Shown here in pieces: positions 48,536-56,967 of a DNA stretch of 64,000 nucleotides; the first letter of the stretch is position 1, and each line of letters begins with the position of its first letter. This DNA is from CAWFPR01 sp963817635 (lineage in GTDB: Bacteria > Acidobacteriota > Vicinamibacteria > Vicinamibacterales > 2-12-FULL-66-21). The stretch is from contig CAWFPR010000014.1 in the NCBI GenBank assembly GCA_963817635.1, positions 124,001-188,000 on the forward strand, read 5' to 3'. A program made the translations under genes and the position numbers. Below the pieces are notes generated by a model, which worked only from the letters and a program-made list of their open reading frames with translations, did no database searches and had not been told where the DNA came from.

Positions 48536-49216
48536 ATGACAGTCAGACAGTTCTTCGCGGTTGGATCGTCGTTCGTACTTGCGTCCGCGCTCATCACGTT
48601 CGTGCCATCCCAGGCTCGGGCCCAGGAGCACGACATGCACATGTCGGCGCCGCAGGAGCACGCGCAGACTCCGGAACAGAAGAAACAGTTGAACGCTCTG
48701 GTGAAAATCGTGCGTGAGGCGACCGAGCGCTTCCGCGACGTGACGGCGGCGGAGGCTGAGGGCTACGCGCTCCAGTTCGGCTGCGTCAGCGGATCCGACT
48801 CCGGGGCGATGGGCATGCACTTCGTCAACGGCGCGCTCGTCGGCGACGACGTGCTGGATCCGATGCGTCCCGAGATCGTGATCTACGAACCCATGTCGGG
48901 CGGCCGGCTGCGGCTGATCGGCGCGGACTTTCTCGTGTTCAAGGACGTCTGGGACGCCAAGCACGCGGCGCCCCCCGAAATCATGGGACAGCTCATGCAC
49001 CTGTTCGAGGCGCCGAACCGCTTCGGGCTGCCGGCGTTCTACACACTCCACGTGTGGGCGTGGAAGGACAACCCGAACGGGTCGTTCGTGAACTGGCACC
49101 CGGGCGTCTCGTGCGACGGATTCGCCGGCGGCGATGCTCCAGCCGCGCCGGCTCCCGCGGCTGTTGCGCAGGGCCTCAAGCCCATGAGTCCGGGCAGTTC
49201 TCCGCGCAGGCCATAG
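48536..49216 (+). CDS. Secreted hypothetical protein with His/Met-rich N-terminus
   Basis: 226 residues from the ATG at 48536, which has AGGAGG 9 nt upstream. A signal peptide ends near SQARAQ, followed by EHDMHMSAPQEH. The body has GCVSGSDSGAMGMHFVNG and HVWAWKDNPNGSFVNWHP and is conserved-looking, but I cannot assign a fold. The Ala/Pro-rich tail is probably disordered. His/Met clusters hint at metal contact. Confidence 0.82.
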   Translation: MTVRQFFAVGSSFVLASALITFVPSQARAQEHDMHMSAPQEHAQTPEQKKQLNALVKIVREATERFRDVTAAEAEGYALQFGCVSGSDSGAMGMHFVNGALVGDDVLDPMRPEIVIYEPMSGGRLRLIGADFLVFKDVWDAKHAAPPEIMGQLMHLFEAPNRFGLPAFYTLHVWAWKDNPNGSFVNWHPGVSCDGFAGGDAPAAPAPAAVAQGLKPMSPGSSPRRP

Positions 49217-49264
49217 TCTCGCACAGGCCCGACCGGGCGGACACCAGCGGCGGCACCAAGGGAA

Positions 49265-49296
49265 AGGCCGGTCCTCGCCGACCGGCCTCCGTCTTT
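49265..49296 (+). terminator. Rho-independent terminator
   Basis: AGGCCGGTC and GACCGGCCT arms with a 6-nt loop, followed by CCGTCTTT, about 50 nt after the secreted-protein stop. Confidence 0.7.
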
Positions 49297-49415
49297 CCAG
49301 CACGCCCGACGCCACCGCGTTCCTTCACCGGGCCGCCGAGGTGTGCATCGATACAAGTGGTGCGCTGCTCGCTGATGGCAGCCAGCACGCTCACCTCACC
49401 CGGAGGGGCTCTCGA

Positions 49416-52400
49416 TCAGCGGCTCGCTGACGACTCTGACGCGCGGACCTGGCCAAGGTAGCGGTCCAGCCAGGGCAGGATTTCGCGGCTCACCTGCTCG
49501 ATCGGCAATGCGTGCCCGGCCTCGAAGACCGCATGCCGCTTCTGGCCAGGAGGAGACCCTAACAGATCGAACAGCGGACGTTGCTGCGTATCGACTGGCG
49601 AGCCGAAGTCGTACCGGCCATTCAACATCAACGTCGGGATGCGTATGCGCGGCGCATAGTTCACCAGGTCGATCTCCGGCGTCCTGTTGTCTCCGATACC
49701 GGTTCCCTGAAGCACGCTCGTCTTCAAGCGCGGTTCGAGTGCGGTCAGTATGACGCCGGCGTCGGCGCCAGCGCTCACGCCGTAGAATGCAAGGCGGGCC
49801 CGATCGATGTCCGGTCGCGTCTCGAGATAGTCGATCGCGCGTCCGAGATCTCTCGACCACGCGACTGTGAGCTCGCGTTCTTCGTTCGGGCCCGTCTCGG
49901 TCCGCGTGCCCCGCTCGTACGTGCCCTTGTAAATCGGGTAGAGGAACGCTCGTCCGCTCCGGACGATGAAGTCCACAGAGGCCAGAGACATGTCGCGGCT
50001 GGATCGCAATTGAAAAGCGTCGTAGCCGGGAAAGAAGATAACGGTCTGGTACGGCGGCGGCCCGGTCTTGGGCATGAAGAGATACGCGCGCATCCGTTCG
50101 CCGCCGTAGGCTGCGTCGAATGCCACGGTGTGCCTGCGCCAGATGCCCGTCTCTTCAGTCGCCTCGACGACGGCATTCAAGGGCGAGCGGTCATAGGCGT
50201 ACTGCCGCCGATACACGGCGAAGATCTCATCGCCGACCGGTTTGTACTTGCTGGAGTCACGACCGAGCGTCTCGATCGGCACCGGTGCGCTCACGGCCGC
50301 GGGCAGCGGACTGGTGTACTTCGCGAGACGGAAGCCGTAGCCCGGCGCTCGATCGAACGGCCCCTTGGCATCGTCGTCGGCAAACATGTACATGGGCTCG
50401 TTCCACGCCCCGCCCAGAAGGAACCGGTCATGGCCGGTTTCATTCCAGCACCATTCCTTGACGTTGCCCGCCATGTCGAACGTGCCGAACGGGCCGACTC
50501 CTTGATAGTGGCCAACCGGCGCGGGGCCATTGCCATTGAAGTTGCTGACCGTCAGGATGTCGGCGAAGCGTCCGAGGTCCGCCGCACGATACCAGTGGTA
50601 GATCGTCGGCAGGCTCTTGCCCACGAATTCGGCGTACGCCGCGGCCTCGTACCAGCTCACGCCGCCCTACCGGAAATTCGGCCTGGCCGGCGGGATACGT
50701 TCCAGACGTCCATGTCGCGGGTCCGGGGAGTCCGGTGGTATCGCGAAACCTGTCGACGGCCTCTTGCCACGATACAGATCGGCCACCGTCGACGAACGGC
50801 TGGCGCCAATACTCGCGCCTGGCGTAGCCGCCCCGATCGACGAACACTTTGAAGGCGCGGTTCGTGACCTCGAATCGATCGATCCAGAAATCGTCGAGGT
50901 CGCCGACCACGCCGAAACGGACGGCATCGCGGCCTCCGACGACGCGCACCATCCCGGCCGGCACGACGTCCACCGGATCCAGCCGGTAGCGGTTCACCGC
51001 GCCCGGGGATCCTGATCCCTCGATCGGCTGAAAGCCGTCCTTCGACACCCGCAGCCGGACGAGCGTCCGGGGAATGCGGACGCCATTGAGCGGCGTCCGG
51101 CCGAGCGAAAAACCAGCCCGTCGGGCGCCCGGTACGAGGCGAGGGCGACGTCGGCCCCTTCCGGGTCGGTGTTCACGACCGCCGGGACGGATACGTCCAG
51201 CCACAACTGCCGCAGGTGCGGATCGTCTGGAACCGCGTCCAGCGCCTGATGCGCGAGGAGGAACGCTTCCGCATACTCACCACGATTCGAGAGCCGCTGA
51301 ATCTCCGGCGCCGCAACGGTGCGCGCCCATCGGGCGCGGGACGCCGACACTTGCCATTGCCAGCCCGCGACACCCGTCGCAAGGGTGACCGCCGCCATGG
51401 CCACCATCACAGCCGGCCGGCGGACGAGCGCAAGAACGTTGGGTGAGGGCGCGGGGATTCCGCTCCCGGATGACCGAGTCCAGGGCGGACTCGACATCGG
51501 CGACCGTCGCAAAGCGGTCGTCTGGCGGACTTGGCGAGGCATCGGCGGACGATGTGCGCCAACCGCGGCGAAATTCCTGGAATCGCCTCCGAGAGCTCGC
51601 GGGGCTCGGAGCGTCAAGGACGCGTCCAGAGTTTCGAGTGCGCTGCTCCCCTTGAAGGGCCGGCATCCGGAGAGCATTTCGTAGAGCACGGCGCCGAGCG
51701 CGAAGATGTCGGCACGTCGATCGACGTCCCCGCCGAGCGCCTGCTCCGGGGGCATGTAGCCCGCCGTGCCTGCGACGAGCGCACACGCACTGCCGACGCC
51801 GAGGTCGAGGAGTGTCGCGAGACCGAAATCGAGGATCTTTACACGGCCGTCGCGCGCGAGGAAGATGTTCTCCGGCTTCAGGTCGCGATGCACGATGCCG
51901 CGGTCGTGCGCGGCGCCGAGGCCTCGCAGCAACCTGGCGCGCCACGTCGAGGGCCGCGTCTACCGGCAGCGCGCCTGCGCTGAGCCGCGCGCGCAGCGAC
52001 TCGCCGTCAAGACACTCCGTTACCAGGAACGCAGCGCCGCCATAATCCCCGACGTCGTAGACCGTCAGCACGTTGGGGTGATTGAGGGTGCCGGCCGCGC
52101 GAGCCTCGTGCTCAAAAGCGCGCGCCCGCTCGCCGCCCGCTGGATGCGGCAGCAGCAGCTTGATCGCCACCTCTCGCGCCAGCCGCTCGTCGCGCGCGCG
52201 CCATACCTCGCCCATGGCGCCGGCGCCCAGGCGTCGCTCGACCGTGTAAGAGCCGATGCGGTCGCCGGGCTGTACGCTCCAACCCTTCGCGGACGATCTG
52301 ACGCGCGAAGACGTCGAGCGCCGGCGCGCTGAGAAAGTCGCCCGATTGATCCGCGGCCGTCAGGAGTGACCGAACCTCCTCCCGCAGGCCGGCGTCCGAG

Positions 52401-52498
52401 CCGCACTCGCGGTCCAGGAAATCCAGGCGCATGCCGTCAGGCTGCTCAACGGCCTGAGTGAAGATCTGTTCGAGACGACGCCAGCGCTCACTGGGCAT
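49416..52498 (-). CDS. Ser/Thr kinase - SUMF1 domain - alpha/beta hydrolase fusion (multiple frameshifts)
   Basis: About 1027 codons in total. The N-terminal helical segment resembles those of acidobacterial kinases. The Hanks-type kinase follows with RRLGAGAMGEVWRARD, AIKLLLPH, IVHRDLKPENIFL, DFGLA and GTAGYMPPEQ. One TM helix (VMVAMAAVTLATGVAGW) leads to a PEGA-like linker, then a formylglycine-generating-enzyme (SUMF1) domain with FDMAGNVKEWCWNE and GYGFRLAKY. A dienelactone-hydrolase-like domain ends the protein (FYGVSAGADAGV nucleophile, GHALP histidine). At least seven indels break it (near 52271 after GTAC, 51940, 51610, 51515, 51460, 51105 and 50670). It overlaps the ECF sigma gene by 11 nt. 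Either the local consensus is poor or the gene is decaying. Confidence 0.82.
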
Positions 52499-53081
52499 CG
52501 ACGGCGCTCAGCGTTCGGTACAGCCACGCCCGCGCCAACGCCCAGTCCGTGTGAACCGTCCGGACCGATACCTGGAGCGCTTCCGCCGTTTCCTCCACGG
52601 AGAGACCGCCAAAGAAGCGAAGTTCCACCACCTGTGCCTTGCGTGGATCCTCCAGCGCCAGCATCTGAAGGGCCATGTCGACGGCGAGGACGTCCGCGGC
52701 CGGTTCGCTCGCGGCCACGTCGATCCCGTCGAGCGGGACTCGAATGGCGCCGGGGCCTCCACGCCTCTTGGCGCGCCGGCGCCGGGCGATATCCACGAGC
52801 ACACGCCGCATCATGCCGGCCGAGACGCCGTAGAAATGCCCGCGATTCTGCCAGCGGACCAGATCCCAGCCGAGCAGGCGCACGCACAACTCGTTGACCA
52901 GCACCGTGGTTTGAAGGCTCACGGTCGATCGTTCGCCGACCAGATAGCGGGCCGCCATGCGATGCAGTTCCTCGTAGACGAGCGGCAGTACGCGGTCGAA
53001 TGCCTGATCGTCACCGTTGCTCCACGCGCGGAGCAACTGCGTGATCTCGCCGCAGTCCGGTCGAGCTGGTCCCGCGCTCAT
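52488..53081 (-). CDS. ECF-type RNA polymerase sigma factor (acidobacterial group)
   Basis: About 197 residues. Sigma region 2 (FDRVLPLVYEELHRMAARYL), the linker with FYGVSAGMMRRVLVDIARRR, and region 4 (VVELRFFGGLSVEETAEALQVSVRTVH). The ATG at 53081 is chosen; longer GTG or ATG starts upstream add no conserved sequence. It is co-transcribed with the kinase fusion it overlaps. No anti-sigma factor is visible, so control by the kinase is plausible for this family but inferred. Confidence 0.9.
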   Translation of the reverse strand: MSAGPARPDCGEITQLLRAWSNGDDQAFDRVLPLVYEELHRMAARYLVGERSTVSLQTTVLVNELCVRLLGWDLVRWQNRGHFYGVSAGMMRRVLVDIARRRRAKRRGGPGAIRVPLDGIDVAASEPAADVLAVDMALQMLALEDPRKAQVVELRFFGGLSVEETAEALQVSVRTVHTDWALARAWLYRTLSAVDAQ

Positions 53082-53166
53082 GGAACTCGAGCCCAGTCTA
53101 GCAGCAGACTCAATCATCCGGTCGTCACTGGTAAAGGCGCGAGCCGCGCGCACAATCTGCAGGTTT

Positions 53167-53178
53167 CGGAAGCTTCCG
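53167..53178. promoter_or_regulatory. Perfect 12-bp palindrome in a divergent gap
   Basis: CGGAAGCTTCCG lies between the divergent ECF sigma and cytochrome genes and could be an operator. A 12-bp palindrome can also arise by chance. Confidence 0.25.
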
Positions 53179-53221
53179 ACGCCTTAGCTGAGGAAGGTCA
53201 ACACCATTCAGGGGGGCGAAT

Positions 53222-54538
53222 GTGAAAGCACCAACATGTCTGATTGCCGGCGGGCTCGTGCTGCTGTCGTCGATGCTGATCGCCGCCAGCGCCCCTGGGC
53301 CGGTCCGTGAGGATGCGCGCTGCGGCGGCGAGCCCTGCAACGCTGTCGCGCGCGGTTTCCGCGCGTTCTTCGACCGGCGCCTCGGGTCCAACGGGCGCGC
53401 ATGCGCCGACTGCCACATGGCGACGGATCACTTCCAGCTCTCGCCAGCCGACGTCGAAGAGAGGTTCCAGCGCCTCCAGTGGCGGCGCGGGCGGGACACG
53501 GATGCCGACGATCCGCTGTTTCGGCCCATCGACGCGGATGATTTCCGGACCAATGGCGACAACGCCGTTGATTTCAGCAATCTGCGACAAAACGGCCTGG
53601 TCAGGATTACCTTCCCGCTGCCCGCGAACATCAGGCTGATCGATCCACTGACCAACGCGCCGTCGGCTGAGACGTTCGTGGACGTCTGGCGGAGCGTTCC
53701 GACCGTCAACGACGTCGCCCTCACCGGGCCTGACGACGTCAATCCCTGGACGCGCGGGCCGAACGCCTTTGGTGGATATCAGTTGGACGCTCGAATGGCG
53801 ACGCTGCAAGAGCAGGCGTTCGGTGCCCTGATGAATCATGCCGAGATTCAGCACGCGCCGCCGCAGCAGCTGCTCGACGATCTGTCCTCGTTTCAGCGCG
53901 TCCTGTTCACCAACCATCGTGTTCGCGCGTTGGCCGACGCGGTCAGAACGGGCGACGTGCCCTTGCCCGATCCCGATCCCCGGCTCAACGAGATCGAGCA
54001 GGCAGGGAAACTGGTCTTCGAGCGCGCCTGCAGCCAATGTCATGGCGGTCCGGGACAGTCGACCGCACAGGCGCCGGTCGTGCGCTTTCACGACATCGCG
54101 AGCCAATGCCCACGCCCGGTTGACACGGCGACGCCCGCTCGCTTTTCATTCGCGCCGTGCACGGCGCAGCTCGCTCGAAACGCCCGGACATACGAGATTA
54201 CGTTGGCCAACGGTACGAAGACCCGTCGGACGAGCTCCGATCCCGGTCGTGCCCTGTTGACCGGCGTCGTTGGCGGCGTGCCCGCCCAGGACGACTGGAA
54301 CAAGCTCGACATGCCCGGACTGCGCGGCATCAGCAAGACCGCTCCGTACTTTCACAACAACAGCGCCGCCACGCTCGAAGAGGTGGTCGACCACTACATC
54401 GAGTTCTTCAAACGGGTGCAGGTAAATGCGGCGCCTGGTGTGATCCCGCCAATTGCGAGCACGGATGGCGTGCACTTCGATCGGCGTCCGACGCCCGAGG
54501 AACGTGCGGCGCTTCTGGCGTATTTGCGCAAACTCTGA
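53222..54538 (+). CDS. Di-heme c-type cytochrome, MauG/cytochrome c peroxidase-like
   Basis: 438 residues from a GTG with a GGGGGG ribosome site. A signal peptide (about residues 1-25) precedes two c-heme sites, CADCH at 61-65 and CSQCH near 270, the layout of bacterial di-heme peroxidases. MauG-like features include LDMPGLRGISKTAPYFHNNSA near the C-terminus. It is probably periplasmic, reducing peroxide or oxidising an unknown substrate. It faces the ECF sigma gene divergently. Confidence 0.88.
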   Translation: MKAPTCLIAGGLVLLSSMLIAASAPGPVREDARCGGEPCNAVARGFRAFFDRRLGSNGRACADCHMATDHFQLSPADVEERFQRLQWRRGRDTDADDPLFRPIDADDFRTNGDNAVDFSNLRQNGLVRITFPLPANIRLIDPLTNAPSAETFVDVWRSVPTVNDVALTGPDDVNPWTRGPNAFGGYQLDARMATLQEQAFGALMNHAEIQHAPPQQLLDDLSSFQRVLFTNHRVRALADAVRTGDVPLPDPDPRLNEIEQAGKLVFERACSQCHGGPGQSTAQAPVVRFHDIASQCPRPVDTATPARFSFAPCTAQLARNARTYEITLANGTKTRRTSSDPGRALLTGVVGGVPAQDDWNKLDMPGLRGISKTAPYFHNNSAATLEEVVDHYIEFFKRVQVNAAPGVIPPIASTDGVHFDRRPTPEERAALLAYLRKL

Positions 54539-54560
54539 AGAGAAGCAGGTTCGGTACAAC

Positions 54561-54589
54561 GACATGACCGGCACCCGGCCGGCCATGTC
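54561..54589. terminator. Hairpin after the cytochrome gene
   Basis: GACATG (54561-54566) and CATGTC (54584-54589) with pairing CCGG interiors, about 22 nt after the cytochrome stop, followed by GGTTT. Weak U-run. Confidence 0.4.
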
Positions 54590-54787
54590 GGTTTGCGAGC
54601 ATCGGGAACCGTAGAATTCGAAGCCGTCTTCGCGCACCATCGCGCGAGCCTCCTCGAGCTGCCAGGGCGGATACGATCTCGAAATCCCGACGTGCCGACT
54701 CAACCGACCGGCGGCTGAGTTGGTCGGGTGGCGGGAGTCGAGGATAATGTGCCGTGATGCATTCCCGACGCTGAGGCCACGAGAGAG

Positions 54788-56464
54788 ATGACTGACACGG
54801 TCACGTTTCCAGCAGGCCGGCCAGACCGGACCGAGCAGATGTTCCCGGCGCTCTCCCCCGCGCAGATCGCGCGCGTCGCCCAGCACGGACACGCGAGGCA
54901 CGTCGAGCCGGGAGAGATCCTCTTCGAGGCCGGCCAGACCGTCCTCCCGTTCTTCGTGATCACCACTGGGCAGATCGAGATTGTCCGGCCCGCTGTCGCG
55001 ATCGACGCCGTGGTCACCTTGCACGGGCGCGGTCAATTCACCGGCGAAGTCAGCATGCTCCAGGGCCGCCCCGCGCTCGTCCGCGGCCGGGCGATCGAGG
55101 CCGGAGAGGTGATCGAACTGGATCGCGAGCGGCTGCTCTCGCTCGTGCAAACGGACAGCGAACTCGGCGACATCATCATGCGGGCGTTCATCCTGCGGCG
55201 CGCGCGGCTGATCGCGAACGGGCTGGGCGATGTGGTGCTGGTCGGATCGGCGCACTGCGCCGGCACCCTTCGCGTCAAGGAGTTCCTGACGCGCAACGGC
55301 CATCCCTTCACCTCCATCGACCTGGACCACGACGACGGCGTGCAGGCGATGCTCGATCGCTTCCACGTCACCGCCGCCGACGTGCCGGTCCTGATCTGCC
55401 GAGGCGAAGTCATCCTGCGCAATCCCAGCAATCGCCAGATCGCGGATTGTCTCGGGTTCAACGAGTCCATCGACGACACGAAGATCCGCGACCTCGTCAT
55501 CGTCGGCGCCGGGCCGTCGGGTCTTGCAGCGGCGGTGTACGGCGCGTCGGAAGGGCTCGACGTGCTGGTCGTCGAAACGAACGCGCCCGGCGGTCAGGCG
55601 GGCGCCAGCTCGAAGATCGAGAACTATCTCGGCTTTCCCACCGGCATCTCGGGCCAGGATCTCGCCGGCCGCGCCTACGCGCAGGCGCAGAAGTTCGGCG
55701 CGCAGATCATCATCGCGAGGGGCGCGCGTGAGCTGGCGTGCGCGCGCCGTCCGTACGCCCTGCAGATAGACGACGACCTGCGCGTGCCGGCGCGCGCGGT
55801 GGTGATCGCGACCGGTGCGGCGTACCGCCGGCTCGACCTCCCGAACCTGTCGCAGTTCGAGGGCGCCGGCGTGTACTACGGCGCGACGTTCATCGAGGCG
55901 CAGTTGTGCCGCGACAGCGAGGTCGTCGTCGTGGGCGGCGGGAACTCCGCGGGGCAGGCGGCGGTCTTCCTGGCCCAGTCCGCGAAGCACGTCTACATGC
56001 TCGTCCGGGCTGAGGGGCTCGCCAGCACGATGTCCCGGTACCTGATTCGACGCATCGAGGACAATCCCGCGATTACGCTGCTCACCCGGACGGAAGTGGT
56101 CGCGCTCGAAGGGGGGCGGGAACTCGAACGCGTCCGGTGGCGCCGGCGGCCGGCCGGCGACGTGGAGACGCGCGACATCAGGCACATGTTCGTGATGACG
56201 GGCGCCTCGCCAGCCACCGCCTGGCTGAACGGCTGCGTGGCGCTCGACTCCCGAGGGTTCATCAAGACCGGATCCGACCTGTCGCCCGACGATCTGGCCG
56301 GCGCCCGGTGGCCGCTTGCGCGCGGGCCGTACCTGCTCGAGACGAGCCTGCCGGGCGTCTTCGCCGTGGGCGACGTCCGGGGCGGCAACGTCAAGCGCGT
56401 CGCATCGGCGGTCGGCGAGGGATCCATCGCGGTCGCGTTCGTCCACCGTGTGCTGAACGAGTAA
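54788..56464 (+). CDS. Cyclic-nucleotide-binding / glutaredoxin-like / TrxR-like FAD oxidoreductase fusion
   Basis: 558 residues. Residues ~15-145 form a CRP-type cyclic nucleotide-binding domain (GEILFEAGQ, FTGEVSMLQGRPALVRGRA). Residues ~155-225 form a thioredoxin/glutaredoxin-like domain (VGSAHCAGTLRVKEFL). Residues ~235-555 are a thioredoxin-reductase-like FAD/NAD(P) domain (IVGAGPSGLAAAVYGASEG, ATGAAYRRLDLP, GGGNSAGQAAVFLAQ, GVFAVGDVRGG). At the place of the TrxR CxxC the sequence is VYYGATFIEAQLC, so the redox disulfide is missing. It may instead reduce a ferredoxin-like or small-molecule partner. Confidence 0.9.
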   Translation: MTDTVTFPAGRPDRTEQMFPALSPAQIARVAQHGHARHVEPGEILFEAGQTVLPFFVITTGQIEIVRPAVAIDAVVTLHGRGQFTGEVSMLQGRPALVRGRAIEAGEVIELDRERLLSLVQTDSELGDIIMRAFILRRARLIANGLGDVVLVGSAHCAGTLRVKEFLTRNGHPFTSIDLDHDDGVQAMLDRFHVTAADVPVLICRGEVILRNPSNRQIADCLGFNESIDDTKIRDLVIVGAGPSGLAAAVYGASEGLDVLVVETNAPGGQAGASSKIENYLGFPTGISGQDLAGRAYAQAQKFGAQIIIARGARELACARRPYALQIDDDLRVPARAVVIATGAAYRRLDLPNLSQFEGAGVYYGATFIEAQLCRDSEVVVVGGGNSAGQAAVFLAQSAKHVYMLVRAEGLASTMSRYLIRRIEDNPAITLLTRTEVVALEGGRELERVRWRRRPAGDVETRDIRHMFVMTGASPATAWLNGCVALDSRGFIKTGSDLSPDDLAGARWPLARGPYLLETSLPGVFAVGDVRGGNVKRVASAVGEGSIAVAFVHRVLNE

Positions 56465-56492
56465 CGGGATGCGCCGCTGCCGGCGTCCGGTG

Positions 56493-56547
56493 TTGACACC
56501 CGGCACCGGAGGTGCTACAAAAGTCGCAGAGGTGTTATAAAAATCGC
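56493..56547 (+). promoter_or_regulatory. blaI promoter with tandem 18-nt operator-like repeats
   Basis: TTGACA (56493-56498) and TACAAA (56516-56521) are spaced 17 nt, a good sigma-70 promoter. Two 18-nt direct repeats, GGTGCTACAAAAGTCGCA (56511-56528) and GGTGTTATAAAAATCGCA (56531-56548), match at 15/18 with a 20-nt period, covering the -10 and the start region. They are the obvious candidate for BlaI autoregulation. Confidence 0.65.
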
Positions 56548-56967
56548 ATGTCTGGCACGCGCGCCCCGGCAATGCTCACCAAACGCGAACGGCAGATCAT
56601 GGACGTCCTGTACCGACTCGGCCGGGCGACCGCCGCGGAGGTGATGAAGCGTCTCGACGGCGCGCCCGGCTACTCGACCGTCCGGACGCAGCTCCGCGTC
56701 CTCGAGCGCAAGGGCCACGCGCGGCACGAGGAAGAAGGCCTGCGCTACGTCTACATGCCGACGGTCCCGAGGCATTCCGCCCGCCGATCGGCGCTGAGGC
56801 ACCTGGTGGACACGTTCTTCGATGGCTCGACCTCGAAGGCTGTCGCGGCGCTGCTCGGCGGAGAGGCGTCCCGCCTCTCGGAGGAGGAACTGGCGCGCAT
56901 CGAGGATCTGGTGAAGAACGCGCGCATCGGGGAGATCGCGAAGAACGCCAGGAGTGCACGGCGGTGA
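56548..56967 (+). CDS. blaI: BlaI/MecI/CopY-family transcriptional repressor
   Basis: About 139 residues from the ATG at 56548. A winged helix (LTKRERQIMDVLYRLGRATAAE, YSTVRTQLRVLERKGHARHE) precedes a helical dimerisation tail (FFDGSTSKAVAALLGG). It binds as a dimer and is usually inactivated by cleavage through an M56 sensor protease, which is encoded by the next gene with a 4-nt overlap (GTGA). An upstream in-frame ATG at 56512 falls inside the repeat operator, so it is not favoured. Confidence 0.93.
   Translation: MSGTRAPAMLTKRERQIMDVLYRLGRATAAEVMKRLDGAPGYSTVRTQLRVLERKGHARHEEEGLRYVYMPTVPRHSARRSALRHLVDTFFDGSTSKAVAALLGGEASRLSEEELARIEDLVKNARIGEIAKNARSARR

Noticed and set aside
54146..56572. 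Very long antisense frames, for example 808 codons opposite the oxidoreductase
   Set aside because: High-GC codon bias leaves few stops in shadow frames; these translations are Arg/Ala-rich without any domain pattern, while the opposite strand has clear genes.
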